DNA of 64,000 nt from Bradyrhizobium sp. 195 (GCF_023101665.1 NZ_CP082161.1:4650001-4714000); one strand, 5' to 3'. Numbered from the stretch's first letter, positions 1 through 9,751 are shown. The notes: generated from the letters alone by a model not told the origin. Translations and numbers: made by a program.

Positions 1-21
1 CTCATCAAGCAAAGTGACTCC

Positions 22-1524
22 GTGAACCAGCCAGCCATATCGCCGACGCTCGACACGTTGTTCCAGCGCACGCTGATGCGGCAACCGCACGCGCCCGCGC
101 TGCTCGACCCCCTCAACAAGGCCCGCGTGACCGGGCACCAGCCACGACGGATGACCTATGCCGAGGCGGACACGGCGATCGAGGCGCTGTCGGCCTATTT
201 CGTCGAATCGGGGCTGCCGGCCAATTCCGTCATTGCGATCCAATTGCCTGCCACGGTCGAGTTCGTGCTCACCGTGCTCGCAGCCCATCGTGCCGGCCTC
301 GTCGTAGCGGTGCTGCCGCTGCTGTGGCGGCATGCGGAACTGACCGCTGCGCTCAATCGCACCGCGGCGCGCGCCATCGTCACCATGAGCACAATCGACG
401 GCGTCAGCTATGCCGACCTCGCGATGCATGCGGCCGCCGAAGCCTTCTCGATCCGTCACGTCTGCGGCTTCGGCACCGATCTGCCCGAAGGCATGGCTTC
501 GCTCGACGAGGTGCTGGCCCGCCCGCCCGGCGCCACGCGCACCGTGATCCAGGACGGCCGCAAGGCGGCGATGATCTCCTTCGACGTCACGGCGGAGGGC
601 TTTCGCCCGGTGCCGCGGCCGCATTTCAGCCTGATCGCCGGCGGGCTTGCGATGTCGCTGGAAGCCGACATCAGGCAGGGCGCGACATTGATGGCGGCGT
701 TCGCGCCGATGTCGTTCGCCGGCCTCGCCTCCTCGCTCGCGGTATGGTTGCTCTCCGGCGGCGCGCTGGCGCTGCATCATCCCTTCGAGAACGAGGTGCT
801 GGAGCAGCAGATCAACGAGCATGAATGCGAGGTGCTGATCGCGCCGGCGCAGCTTGCCTTGCGCCTTGGCGATTCCGACCTCGCGGCCCGGATGCCGTCC
901 TTACGCAACGTCGTCGGCCTGTGGCGCGCGCCCGAGCAGGTGGCGGCGAGCGATGCCTGGATCGCGCCGCATGCGCCATTGACCGACGTCTATCTGTTCG
1001 GCGAGGCCGGCCTGTTCGGCGCCCGCCGCGGCGAGGACGGCATGCCGGTCGCGGTGATGCCCGGGCCACACGGCGCCCCGCGCGAGCAGGCCGGCTCGTC
1101 CATTGCCGGCGAAATCCTGCTGACGCCGAAGGGCACGCTCGGCCTGCGCGGCGCGATGGTGCCGATCGCGGCCTATGCCCCGCCGCAGCCGGTCGGCGAC
1201 ACTCTGATCGCACAGCCGCCGCGCGACTATGTCGACACCGGTTATGCCGCCCGGCTCGACCGCCCGAGCGGCGCGATCTGCATCACCGCGCCGCCCTCCG
1301 GCATCATGGCCGTCGGCGGCTACCGCTTCCTCTCCAACGACCTCCAGGAATGGGCCCGCCGGCTCGGCCAGGGCGCGCTGCTCACCGCGCTGCCCGACCG
1401 GCTTTCCGGCCACAGGCTGGCCGGACGCGCCCAGGACAATGCCCGCGCCCGCGAGGCGCTCAGCGAACTCGGCCTTAACCCCCTGATGGTCGAAGCTTTT
1501 CGCGACCGCTCCGGGCCGGTCTAG
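22..1524 (+). CDS. Degenerate acyl-adenylate-forming (ANL superfamily) enzyme
   Basis: A 500-residue protein with the overall layout of class I adenylate-forming enzymes (acyl-CoA or acyl-ACP ligases): an N-terminal region with the typical TYAEAD and ATVEFVLTVLAAHRAG segments, then a weak FGEAGLFG segment where the A5 motif lies and VDTGYAARLDRPSG where the A7/A8 hinge lies. The usual Ser/Thr/Gly-rich ATP-binding P-loop is not recognisable; the equivalent place reads SFDVTAEGFRPVPR. It is short for the family, because the C-terminal lysine domain is reduced. The start is GTG, and its GTGA context overlaps a possible upstream stop, so it may be coupled to a gene outside the window. Catalytic activity is doubtful; fold assignment is fairly secure, substrate unknown. 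Confidence 0.75.
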   Translation: MNQPAISPTLDTLFQRTLMRQPHAPALLDPLNKARVTGHQPRRMTYAEADTAIEALSAYFVESGLPANSVIAIQLPATVEFVLTVLAAHRAGLVVAVLPLLWRHAELTAALNRTAARAIVTMSTIDGVSYADLAMHAAAEAFSIRHVCGFGTDLPEGMASLDEVLARPPGATRTVIQDGRKAAMISFDVTAEGFRPVPRPHFSLIAGGLAMSLEADIRQGATLMAAFAPMSFAGLASSLAVWLLSGGALALHHPFENEVLEQQINEHECEVLIAPAQLALRLGDSDLAARMPSLRNVVGLWRAPEQVAASDAWIAPHAPLTDVYLFGEAGLFGARRGEDGMPVAVMPGPHGAPREQAGSSIAGEILLTPKGTLGLRGAMVPIAAYAPPQPVGDTLIAQPPRDYVDTGYAARLDRPSGAICITAPPSGIMAVGGYRFLSNDLQEWARRLGQGALLTALPDRLSGHRLAGRAQDNARAREALSELGLNPLMVEAFRDRSGPV

Positions 1525-1609
1525 GCGCAGTTTCGCCTGGTACGTTGACGCTGCATTAATGCGGCCAAACTAGATTGCTCGGCAACTGTCGCGTGATCAG
1601 AGTTTCCGA

Positions 1610-2833
1610 ATGTCCCAGGCGGGCCCGATCCTGTTTGTGTCCAATGCCGAGCGGCCGCCCTTCGTCGGGGCGCTGGACGAGGCCCGGCTGTTTCCCGTGG
1701 TCGATATTGACTGGGCCAGCGCGGCGCGCGCGGTCGAAGAGGTGCAGCCAGCCGCGATTCTCGCTGCAATGCATAGCGGACACGAGCCGCATTTGGCCGC
1801 GCTCTCGAGAAAGATCGCCGACCAATCGCCCTACCTTCCCTTCGTGGCCGTGGATGCGGCGGGCACGCTGCCTCACAACGCCCTGCCCTTCACCTCGCGC
1901 GGCGGCAATCCCGACCGCCTGATCGCACGGCTTCGCGCCGCCCTGCGCGTGCGCACGCTGCATGCCACGGTGCTCCGCCGGCTGCCGGAAGTGAAGGTCG
2001 CACTGCCGCAAGGCGATCCCGCACGCGATGCCACAGTGCTCCTGGTCGGCAGGGGCGCGGCCTATCCCGCGCTCTCCGTCGCGCTCGGCGAACGCGTCGG
2101 CGTGGTCGGCGCACTCTCGATCGAGGCCGCCGCGAAACATCTCAACACCCGTGACCTCGATGGCGTCGTGCTCGCCGAGGGTTTTACAGCGCGCGTCACC
2201 GACGCCTTTCTCACGGTGCTCGCCGAGGACACCCGCTTCCGCAGCCTGCCCGTGGTCGTCACCCAGCACCAGCTGACCCAGACTTACGACCTGCCCAATC
2301 TCGAGCTGATCCCGGGCGAGCCGGCCAGGGTCGCGGCCAATGCGCTGCCCCTGATCCGCCAGCACGCGATGGAAGCACAATTGAGCCGCACGCTGCGCTC
2401 AATCGATGCCGGCGGCTGGCTCGATCCGCGCAGCGGCCTGCTGACGGTGGAAGCTTTCGCCCGCGACTTTGCCAAGGCGGTCGAGCAGACGCTGGCCCGC
2501 GGCGGTGGCCTGTCGGTCGCACGCTTCGCTTTCGAGCCCGGCAATTCCCGCGCCCAGCTCGATGCCGCACGGATCCTCAGCCGCCTGATGCGGCAGATGG
2601 ATTTCGGCACGGCGCAGAAGGACGGCTCGGTCATCGTCGTGTTTGCGGAAACCGACTTCCGCACCGCCCACATGATCGCCCGCCGCCTCTCCGCGGTGAT
2701 GCGGCACACCTCCAACGGCAAGCACGAGATGCGCAGCGAGCCCGTCGTCAGCGTGGACTCGCTCTCGTCCTCGGATACGGCAAGGTCGCTGCTGGCGCGG
2801 CTGTCGGCGGATGCGTCACGGGCGGCGTCGTAG
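1610..2833 (+). CDS. Degenerate REC-like/GGDEF protein
   Basis: A 407-residue soluble protein. The first 110 residues and residues about 140-245 each look like response-regulator receiver folds that lack the phosphoacceptor Asp pattern. From about residue 265 the LDPRSGLLTVEAF segment matches the start of a GGDEF domain, and the domain runs to near the C-terminus. The signature GGDEF loop is replaced by QKDGSVIVVF, so diguanylate cyclase activity is not expected. It follows the adenylate-forming gene by 85 bases on the same strand and may share its transcript. It may act as a protein scaffold or nucleotide sensor; that is inference. Start is ATG with no strong ribosome-binding site. Confidence 0.7.
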   Translation: MSQAGPILFVSNAERPPFVGALDEARLFPVVDIDWASAARAVEEVQPAAILAAMHSGHEPHLAALSRKIADQSPYLPFVAVDAAGTLPHNALPFTSRGGNPDRLIARLRAALRVRTLHATVLRRLPEVKVALPQGDPARDATVLLVGRGAAYPALSVALGERVGVVGALSIEAAAKHLNTRDLDGVVLAEGFTARVTDAFLTVLAEDTRFRSLPVVVTQHQLTQTYDLPNLELIPGEPARVAANALPLIRQHAMEAQLSRTLRSIDAGGWLDPRSGLLTVEAFARDFAKAVEQTLARGGGLSVARFAFEPGNSRAQLDAARILSRLMRQMDFGTAQKDGSVIVVFAETDFRTAHMIARRLSAVMRHTSNGKHEMRSEPVVSVDSLSSSDTARSLLARLSADASRAAS

Positions 2834-2847
2834 TCTCAGGCTCGCTG

Positions 2848-2940
2848 CCGTAGGGTGGGCAAAGGCGCACTTGCGCCGTGCCCACGAGCTTCCAGGACGA
2901 TAGATCGCGTGGGCACGCTTCGCTTTGCCCACCCTACGGC
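2848..2940. repeat. Palindromic intergenic repeat, GTGGGCA family, copy 1
   Basis: Imperfect palindrome whose ends read GCCGTAGGGTGGGCAAAG and CTTTGCCCACCCTACGGC, with internal GTGCCCACG and CGTGGGCACG arms. It nearly fills the gap between two convergent genes. Related copies lie at 27416-27509, 50616-50726 and 50752-50843. Function unknown; placement suggests a bidirectional terminator or mRNA 3'-end stabiliser. Confidence 0.85.
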
Positions 2941-2953
2941 ATCTCGCCTCTCC

Positions 2954-5900
2954 TCACGCCGCCTTCTTACTTTCCGCGAGCTGCGCCAGCTGGCGCATGA
3001 TCTCCGTTGTGCCGGCGAGACGCTCTTCCGGCGTTTCCCAGTCCTGCAGGAACACCACCTTCATGTCGGGCCGCACCTTGGCGGCCTGGCCGTGGCTGCG
3101 GATGAAGGTCACCAGGCGATCGGGATGGGCGAACGAATTGTCGCGGAAGGCGATAACGGCGCCCTTCGGGCCGGCATCGATCTTCCCGACATTGGCCCTT
3201 CGGCAGAACGCCTTGATCGCGGCGACCTTGAACAGGTAGCGCACCTCGTCCGGCAGCACGCCGAAGCGATCGCGCATCTCGGCACCAAAGTTCTCGATCT
3301 CCTCCTCGGTGTCGAGGTCGGCAAGGCGCCGGTACAGCGACAGCCGCACCGAGAGGTCGCCGACATAGTCCTCCGGAATGAGCACGGGCATGCCGATCGT
3401 GATCGACGGCGACCAGCGGTCGGCGGCGGGCTCGGACACGCCGGCCTTGAGGTTGACGATCGCCTCCTCCAGCATCGACTGATAGAGCTCGAAGCCGACC
3501 TCCTTGATGTGGCCGGACTGCTCCTCGCCGAGCAAATTGCCGGCGCCGCGAATGTCGAGGTCGTGCGAGGCGAGCTGGAAACCCGCGCCCAGCGTCTCCA
3601 GCGATTGCAGCACGGTGAGCCGGCGCTCGGCCTGCGCCGTGATCTTCTGCTGCGCCGGCAGCGTGAACAACGCGTAGGCGCGCAGCTTGGCACGGCCGAC
3701 GCGGCCGCGGAGCTGATAGAGCTGGGCCAGGCCGAACATGTCGGCGCGATGCACGATCAGCGTATTGGCGTTGGGAATGTCGAGGCCGGATTCCACGATC
3801 GTGGTCGACAGCAGGATGTCGAACTTGCCGTCGTAGAACGCGGTCATGATGTCCTCGATCACGGCGGGCGGCATCTGGCCGTGCGCGACCGCGACCTTCA
3901 TCTCCGGCACGTTCTTGTCGAGGAAGTCCTTGACCTCGGCGAGGTCGTCGATGCGCGGCACCACGTAGAACGCCTGCCCGCCGCGATAGCGCTCGCGCAG
4001 CAATGCCTCGCGGATCATCAGCGGATCATGCGGGGCGACGAACGTGCGCACGGCCAGGCGATCGACCGGGGGCGAGGCGATGATCGAGAGTTCGCGGACG
4101 CCGGTGAGCGCGAGTTGCAACGTGCGCGGGATCGGCGTCGCCGACAGCGTCAGCACGTGCACCTCGGAGCGAAGCGCTTTCAGCCGCTCCTTGTGGGTCA
4201 CGCCAAAGTGCTGCTCCTCGTCGACGATAACGAGACCGAGGTCGCGGAACTTGATCGCCTTGCCGAGCAGCGCATGGGTGCCGACGACGATGTCGACCGA
4301 GCCGTCGGCAATGCCCTTCTTGACCAGATTGAGCTCCTTGGTCGCGATCAGGCGGGACGCCTGCGCCACGTTCACCGGAAAGCCCTTGAAGCGCTCCGTG
4401 AAGGTCCTTGCGTGCTGGCGCGCCAGCAGCGTGGTCGGCACCACGACTGCGACCTGCTTGCCCTCGAGCGCCACGGCAAACGCGGCGCGCAAGGCCACCT
4501 CGGTCTTGCCAAAACCGACGTCGCCGCAGATCAGCCGGTCCATCGGACGGCCAAGTTCGAGGTCCTTCAGCGTGGATTCGATGGCCCCTAGCTGGTCCTC
4601 GGTTTCATCATAGGGGAAGCGCGCACAGAACTCGTCGTAGAGGCCGGGCTGCACCAGAAGCTTGGGCGCCTCGTGCAGATGGCGAGCGGCAGCAATCTTG
4701 ATCAATTCGCCCGCGATCTCGCGGATCCGATTCTTGAGTTTCGCCTTGCGGGTCTGCCAGCCGCCGCCGCCGAGACGGTCGAGCTCGACCGTGGTCTGGT
4801 CGGAGCCGTAGCGCGACAGCAACTCGATGTTCTCGACCGGCAGGAACAGTTTTGTTTCGGCGGCATAGTGCAGTTCGAGACAGTCATGCGGCGCGCCGGC
4901 AACATCCAGCGTTTGCAGGCCGACGAAGCGGCCGATGCCGTGGTCGACGTGGACCACGATGTCGCCGGCGGCAAGGCTCGTCACCTCCGAGATGAAATTG
5001 TCGAGCTTGCGGCTGGCCTTGCGCGGCCGCACCAGGCGGTCGCCGAGAATGTCCTGCTCGCTGATGAGTGCGATTTCGTCGGTCTCGAAACCACTCTCGA
5101 GGCCGAGCACGGCGAGCATGGTCTCGTTGCGCGGGGTGGCCTGCACCGTGCGCCAGGAGTTGACGCTGATGGTGTGGGTCAGCTTGTGGTCGCGCAGCAT
5201 CGAAGTCATGCGGTCGCGCGAGCCTTCGCTCCAGAGCGCGATCACGACCTTCTTGCGCTGGGCGTGCAGCGCCATCACATGGCTGACCACGGATTCGAAC
5301 ACGTTGACCGTGGTGTCGTTGCGCTCCGGCGCGAAGTCGCGGCCCTTGCGCGCACCGGCGTCGACGACACTCGTGCCATCGGTCGGCACGGAGAACTGCG
5401 TCAACCGCACCAGCGGCATGTCGCTCTCGCGCTTGGTCCACTCCTCGTCGGTGAGATAAAGCCGATCCGGCGGCAGCGGCTTGTAGATCGCGCCGCCGCC
5501 CGGATGCTCCATGGCATCGCGGCGAGCCTCGTAATAGTCCAGGATCTGCTTGAAGCGTTCGCGCACGGCGTCCTCGGCCTGCGGCTCGATCGCGATCGGA
5601 GCGCCTTGCAGGTAGTCGAACAGCGTGTCCATCCGGTCCTGGAACAGCGGCAGCCAGTGCTCCATGCCGGGATGGCGGCGGCCCTCGCTGACGGCCTCGT
5701 ACAGCGCATCGTCGCGCTCGGGCGCGCCGAACTCGGCGACATAGCCCATGCGGAAACGGCGGATGGTGTCGGTGACGAGCTGGAACTCCGAAATCGGCAC
5801 CAGGTCGAGCGCGCGCATGTCGAGCAGCGTGCGCTGGGTCTCGGCATCGAACGTACGGATCGATTCCAGGCTGTCGCCGAAGAAGTCGAACCTCACGGGC

Positions 5901-6472
5901 TGATCCAGGCCGGCCGGGAACAGGTCCAGGATGCCGCCGCGCACGGCATATTCGCCGGGCTCGCGCACGGTCGAGGAGCGGTTGTAGCCGTTGTGCTCGA
6001 GCCAGGCGACGATGGTGTCCATCGGCACGACGTTGCCGGGCGCGACCGACAGCGCCTGCGCCGCGACCAACTCGCGCGCGGGCACGCGCTGCACGACGGC
6101 GTTCACCGTCGTCAGCACGATCAGCGGCTTGTCGCTGCCCGTCAGGGACGCAAGCCGTGCCAGCGTGGTGAGGCGTTGCGCCAGGATGCCGCCATGTGGC
6201 GAGACGCGGTCATAGGGCTGGCAGTCCCAGGCCGGGAAAGTCAGCACCGGCAGATCGGGCGCGAAGAACTGCAGCGCGCGTTCGAGCTGCTGCATCCGCG
6301 GACCGTCGCGGCAGACCACCGCAAGGCTGACCGCCGGCTTCTTCGGCCGCGCCGCAATGGCCCGGGCGAGATCGGAGACGACGAGGCCTTCGGCGCCTTC
6401 CGCGACATTGGCAAGCGTCAGCGCACGGCCGGGCGCAAGGAGCTCGGCCGGAGACTTCATTCCCTGTTTCAT
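2954..6472 (-). CDS. mfd: Transcription-repair coupling factor Mfd
   Basis: Mfd displaces RNA polymerase stalled at DNA lesions and recruits UvrA. The 1172-residue length is normal for the family. Order seen: N-terminal UvrB-like region, RNA polymerase interaction domain near residue 500 (VHVDHGIGRFVGLQTL), a RecG-like superfamily 2 motor with Walker A GDVGFGKTEVALR near 650, DEEQHFG near 750 and SATPIPRTL, then the C-terminal TRCF domain with VLIPEDYVGDLSVRLSLY. The first ATG overlaps the sdhE stop as ATGA, so the two are translationally coupled; a second ATG four codons in is the alternative start. A shorter, divergent paralogue lies at 28353-31646. Confidence 0.98.
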   Translation of the reverse strand: MKQGMKSPAELLAPGRALTLANVAEGAEGLVVSDLARAIAARPKKPAVSLAVVCRDGPRMQQLERALQFFAPDLPVLTFPAWDCQPYDRVSPHGGILAQRLTTLARLASLTGSDKPLIVLTTVNAVVQRVPARELVAAQALSVAPGNVVPMDTIVAWLEHNGYNRSSTVREPGEYAVRGGILDLFPAGLDQPVRFDFFGDSLESIRTFDAETQRTLLDMRALDLVPISEFQLVTDTIRRFRMGYVAEFGAPERDDALYEAVSEGRRHPGMEHWLPLFQDRMDTLFDYLQGAPIAIEPQAEDAVRERFKQILDYYEARRDAMEHPGGGAIYKPLPPDRLYLTDEEWTKRESDMPLVRLTQFSVPTDGTSVVDAGARKGRDFAPERNDTTVNVFESVVSHVMALHAQRKKVVIALWSEGSRDRMTSMLRDHKLTHTISVNSWRTVQATPRNETMLAVLGLESGFETDEIALISEQDILGDRLVRPRKASRKLDNFISEVTSLAAGDIVVHVDHGIGRFVGLQTLDVAGAPHDCLELHYAAETKLFLPVENIELLSRYGSDQTTVELDRLGGGGWQTRKAKLKNRIREIAGELIKIAAARHLHEAPKLLVQPGLYDEFCARFPYDETEDQLGAIESTLKDLELGRPMDRLICGDVGFGKTEVALRAAFAVALEGKQVAVVVPTTLLARQHARTFTERFKGFPVNVAQASRLIATKELNLVKKGIADGSVDIVVGTHALLGKAIKFRDLGLVIVDEEQHFGVTHKERLKALRSEVHVLTLSATPIPRTLQLALTGVRELSIIASPPVDRLAVRTFVAPHDPLMIREALLRERYRGGQAFYVVPRIDDLAEVKDFLDKNVPEMKVAVAHGQMPPAVIEDIMTAFYDGKFDILLSTTIVESGLDIPNANTLIVHRADMFGLAQLYQLRGRVGRAKLRAYALFTLPAQQKITAQAERRLTVLQSLETLGAGFQLASHDLDIRGAGNLLGEEQSGHIKEVGFELYQSMLEEAIVNLKAGVSEPAADRWSPSITIGMPVLIPEDYVGDLSVRLSLYRRLADLDTEEEIENFGAEMRDRFGVLPDEVRYLFKVAAIKAFCRRANVGKIDAGPKGAVIAFRDNSFAHPDRLVTFIRSHGQAAKVRPDMKVVFLQDWETPEERLAGTTEIMRQLAQLAESKKAA

Positions 6473-6759
6473 ACGCCGCCGTCCGCGATCGGATAGGCCT
6501 TGATGCGGGCAAACAGCGCGCCGGTGACATCAGCCGGCAGCACCTTGTCGCCGGTGATGGCGGCATAGAGATCGGGATCGTTGACCTCGAGCAGGGTCTC
6601 CAGCTCGGTCAGCTCCGCGTCGGACAGGTTGCCGATCTCGGCATCCGCGAAGCGGCCGAGGATCAGGTCCATCTCGCGCGTGCCTCGGTGCCAGCAGCGG
6701 AACAGAAGCCGCTTGCGGCGATCGTCCAGCCCGTTGCTCGATCGTGTCGTTCCCGTCAT
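6469..6759 (-). CDS. sdhE: SdhE/Sdh5-type flavinylation factor
   Basis: Small protein of 96 residues of the SdhE (Sdh5, YgfY) family, which promotes covalent FAD attachment to the flavoprotein subunit of succinate dehydrogenase. The diagnostic RGxxE motif is present as RGTRE at residues 25-29, and the helical body continues with MDLILGRFAD and LLEVNDPDLYAAITG. It sits directly upstream of mfd and overlaps it by four bases, so the pair form one transcriptional unit divergent from recG. This is a common order in Rhizobiales as far as I recall. The assignment is secure. Confidence 0.93.
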   Translation of the reverse strand: MTGTTRSSNGLDDRRKRLLFRCWHRGTREMDLILGRFADAEIGNLSDAELTELETLLEVNDPDLYAAITGDKVLPADVTGALFARIKAYPIADGGV

Positions 6760-6942
6760 GTCTCAAATCCAGTCAAACGCAGAAAGCCCGGACGTGCCGG
6801 GCCGGGGTGATATAGCCACTCGGGGTGGCTATGTCAGCCCTCGATTTGGCATGGGCTGATGCCCCCTGCGGGCACGAAAAAAGACGTGGAAGCCCGGCAT
6901 AAAGCCGGGCATGACGGGCCGAAACGATCCTAGATTCGCCTG

Positions 6943-9051
6943 ATGCGCCCCAGCCTGCTCAATCCGCTGTTTGCCCCCGTGACCAGCCTGCCCGGCGTCG
7001 GTCCGAAGCAGGACAAGCTGCTGCAGTATCTGCTCAGCCGCAGCGAAACGCCGCGGCTGGTCGATCTGTTGCTGCATCTGCCGAGCCAGGTGATCGACCG
7101 CCGCGCGCGGCCAAAAATCCGCGACGCCGTGCAGGGAACCATGGTGACGCTGGAGGTGACGGTCGACCGCCACCGCCCGCCCCCGCCCCGCAACGCGCGC
7201 GCCCCGTATCTGGTCTACGCCAGCGACGACACCGGCGACGTCGTGCTGACCTTCTTCCGCGCCAAGCCCGGCTATGTCGAAAAACTGCTGCCTATGGGCG
7301 AGAAGCGCTACGTCTCCGGCACGCTGCAGATGTACGACGGCATTCCGCAGATCGTGCATCCCGACCGCGTGCTGGACGAGGAAGCGATCTCGAACCTCTC
7401 GGGCATCGATCCCGTCTATCCGCTGACGGAGGGCCTCGCGCTCGGCTCGCTCCGCCGCGCGATCGCGCAGGCGCTGCAGAAGTTGCCTGCGCTGCCGGAA
7501 TGGATCAGCCCGGAGGTGATCCGCCGCTGCAATTTTCCGCCGATCGCCGAGGCACTCACCCGCGTGCACCAGCCGGTCGAGCTCACGGACATCCTGCCGG
7601 ACCAACCGTTCTGGTCGCGTCTTGCCTTTGACGAGCTCCTGGCTGGTCAGCTCGCGCTCGCCCTGATCCGGACGCAACTGCGCCGTCCCGCCGGCGTGCG
7701 CAATGCCGGCGACGGACATCTCCGCAACAAGATCATCGACGCGCTGCCCTACGCCCTGACGCCCTCGCAGCGCAACGCTGCGGCCGCCATCGCCGAGGAC
7801 CTGCAACAGCCCGTGCGCATGCTGCGTCTGCTCCAGGGCGACGTCGGCTCCGGCAAGACCGTGGTGGCGCTGCTCGCTGCCGCCGCCGTCGCCGAGGTCG
7901 GCAAGCAGGCCGCGCTGATGGCGCCGACCGAAATCCTGGCGCGCCAGCACATCAAGACCATCGCCCCGCTCGCCGAGCGTGCCGGCATGCGGGTCGCGAT
8001 CCTCACCGGGCGCGAGAAAGGCAAGGAGCGGCGCGAGCTGTTGGCGCAGCTTGAAGCCGGCGAAATCGATCTCCTCGTCGGCACCCACGCGCTGATCCAG
8101 GACGACGTGATCTTCCATGATCTCGCGCTTGCCATCGTCGACGAGCAACATCGCTTCGGCGTACGCGAACGCCTCGCGCTCACGTCCAAGGGCGAAGCCG
8201 TCGACGTGCTGGTGCTGAGCGCAACGCCGATCCCGCGCACGCTGGTGCTGACTTATTTCGGCGACATGGACATCTCCGAGCTCCGCGAAAAGCCGGCCGG
8301 CCGCCAACCCATCGACACCCGCGCGGTGCCGATGAGCCGGATCAACGAGGTCATGGAGGGCGTCGGCCGAGCGCTCGAGTCCGGCAAGCTGGTGTACTGG
8401 ATCTGCCCACTGGTCGAGGAATCCGAGGCGGAGGGCACCGAGCATCTCACCAACGCGACCAAGCGCTTCGAGAGCCTGCAAAAGCGCTTCGGCGAGAGTG
8501 TCGGCCTCGTCCACGGCCAGATGAAGGGCACCGAAAAGGACCGCGTGATGGGCCAGTTCGCCGCCCACGAGATCGGCCTTTTGGTCGCCACCACCGTGGT
8601 CGAAGTCGGCGTCGACGTTCCCGCGGCGACCATCATGGTGATCGAAAACGCCGAGCGATTTGGCCTGGCCCAGCTGCATCAGCTGCGCGGCCGTATCGGG
8701 CGTGGCTCGGAAGCCTCGACCTGCATCTTGCTCTACTCGGAGCCGCTCGGCGAGATGTCGAAGGCCCGGCTGAAGGTGATCCGCGAAACCACTGACGGTT
8801 TTCGCATCGCCGAGGAAGATCTGAAGCTGCGCGGCGAAGGCGACGTGTTAGGGGTGCGCCAGAGCGGCCTGCCCGGCTACCGCATCGCGCGGTCGGAGGT
8901 GCACGGCCAGCTCATCACCCAGGCTAGAGACGAAGCGCTGCGCATCCTCAAGGACGATCCGAAGCTCAAGGGCGATCGCGGCGAAGCGCTGCGGTGCCTG
9001 CTATATCTCTACGAGCGCGACGAAGCGATCCCGCTGATCGGGGCGGGTTGA
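6943..9051 (+). CDS. recG: ATP-dependent DNA helicase RecG
   Basis: RecG remodels stalled replication forks and branch-migrates Holliday junctions. The 702-residue protein has the N-terminal wedge/OB region (LLHLPSQVIDRR, then RYVSGTLQMYDG), Walker A GDVGSGKTVVAL near residue 300, the DEQHRFG box near 400, LSATPIPRTL, and C-terminal helicase motifs VATTVVEVGVDVP and QLHQLRGRIGRG. Length and motif order are typical. The start is ATG, with only a weak purine stretch upstream. It is divergent from sdhE-mfd; the roughly 180-base gap includes a GCCCGGC/GCCGGGC hairpin around 6891-6911. Confidence 0.98.
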   Translation: MRPSLLNPLFAPVTSLPGVGPKQDKLLQYLLSRSETPRLVDLLLHLPSQVIDRRARPKIRDAVQGTMVTLEVTVDRHRPPPPRNARAPYLVYASDDTGDVVLTFFRAKPGYVEKLLPMGEKRYVSGTLQMYDGIPQIVHPDRVLDEEAISNLSGIDPVYPLTEGLALGSLRRAIAQALQKLPALPEWISPEVIRRCNFPPIAEALTRVHQPVELTDILPDQPFWSRLAFDELLAGQLALALIRTQLRRPAGVRNAGDGHLRNKIIDALPYALTPSQRNAAAAIAEDLQQPVRMLRLLQGDVGSGKTVVALLAAAAVAEVGKQAALMAPTEILARQHIKTIAPLAERAGMRVAILTGREKGKERRELLAQLEAGEIDLLVGTHALIQDDVIFHDLALAIVDEQHRFGVRERLALTSKGEAVDVLVLSATPIPRTLVLTYFGDMDISELREKPAGRQPIDTRAVPMSRINEVMEGVGRALESGKLVYWICPLVEESEAEGTEHLTNATKRFESLQKRFGESVGLVHGQMKGTEKDRVMGQFAAHEIGLLVATTVVEVGVDVPAATIMVIENAERFGLAQLHQLRGRIGRGSEASTCILLYSEPLGEMSKARLKVIRETTDGFRIAEEDLKLRGEGDVLGVRQSGLPGYRIARSEVHGQLITQARDEALRILKDDPKLKGDRGEALRCLLYLYERDEAIPLIGAG

Positions 9052-9075
9052 GCCTCAGCCGAGGCGCCTCTTTCT

Positions 9076-9155
9076 CGTCATTGCGAGCGGAGCGAAGCAA
9101 TCCAGAATCTTTCCGTAGAGGGACTCTGGATCGCTTCGCGCCGCTCGCAATGACG
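9076..9155. repeat. Palindromic repeat, TCATTGCGAGCG family, copy 1
   Basis: Ends read CGTCATTGCGAGCG and CGCTCGCAATGACG, with internal AGCGAAGCAATCCAGA and CTGGATCGCTTCG arms. It forms a long imperfect hairpin between recG and the next gene. A second copy is at 41786-41872. Its role is unknown. Confidence 0.9.
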
Positions 9156-9219
9156 TGGATGGAGCCGTCGCAGAAATCCTACCCTTTCGTTGCGGCCAAC
9201 TTCATGAAATCCTCCGGCC

Positions 9220-9741
9220 ATGCGCCGGATCATCGTCGTTGGCTCCCAGGGTAGCGGAAAGACGAGCCTCGCCCGGAATCTCGGGCGAAAGCTCGGTTTG
9301 CCGGTGGTGCATCTCGACGTGCTCTATTGGCGGCCGGGATGGAAGCCATCCGACAAGCCAGGCTTTCGCGCACGGGTCACTGAAGCGATCGCTGGCGACG
9401 CATGGGTCGTCGACGGCAGCTTCTCCGGGCTGGCTTTCGATCTGGCGCTCGCGCGCGCCGATACGCTCGTCATCATCGACCGTCCGCGCTGGCTCTGCCA
9501 GTGGCGCATTCTCTGGCGCTCGACGTTCGATCGCGACAGCACGCGGCCCGATCTGCCCGAGGGCTGCCGCGAACAGTTCGACTGGAAACTGATGAAGGAG
9601 GCGTGGCGCTACAACACTGAGCGCGTGCCGGTCATCGAGGCCGAGCGCATCCAATATGGCCCTGATGTCCCAGTCGTGCGCTTGCGACGCGACTGGGACG
9701 TCCAGGGTTTTCTGGACTCGGTTTCAGTGAACGGCGAGTGA
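9220..9741 (+). CDS. P-loop NTPase, adenylate-kinase/FlaR-like
   Basis: A 173-residue soluble P-loop protein. Walker A is GSQGSGKTS at residues 8-16, followed by LARNLGRKLGLPVVHLDVLYWRPGW. This arrangement is seen in the small nucleotide-kinase-like proteins annotated as DNA topology modulation protein FlaR or AAA-family ATPase. The conserved WVVDGSFSG, DTLVIIDRPRWLCQWRILWR and WRYN segments fit that family. The substrate is not known, and the topology-modulation label comes from old genetic work on a distant relative, so it should not be relied on. It stands alone, ten bases from the stop of the convergent DUF1932 gene. Confidence 0.8.
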   Translation: MRRIIVVGSQGSGKTSLARNLGRKLGLPVVHLDVLYWRPGWKPSDKPGFRARVTEAIAGDAWVVDGSFSGLAFDLALARADTLVIIDRPRWLCQWRILWRSTFDRDSTRPDLPEGCREQFDWKLMKEAWRYNTERVPVIEAERIQYGPDVPVVRLRRDWDVQGFLDSVSVNGE

Positions 9742-9751
9742 GCCCCGACGA

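Noticed and set aside
2855..6496. Long plus-strand frames opposite mfd (578 and 607 codons)
   Set aside because: They mirror mfd codon structure, are rich in Arg/His/Asp/Gln as antisense frames of GC-rich genes are, and lack any family motif.
6829..8679. 616-codon minus-strand frame opposite recG
   Set aside because: Antisense shadow; recG motifs are unambiguous on the plus strand.
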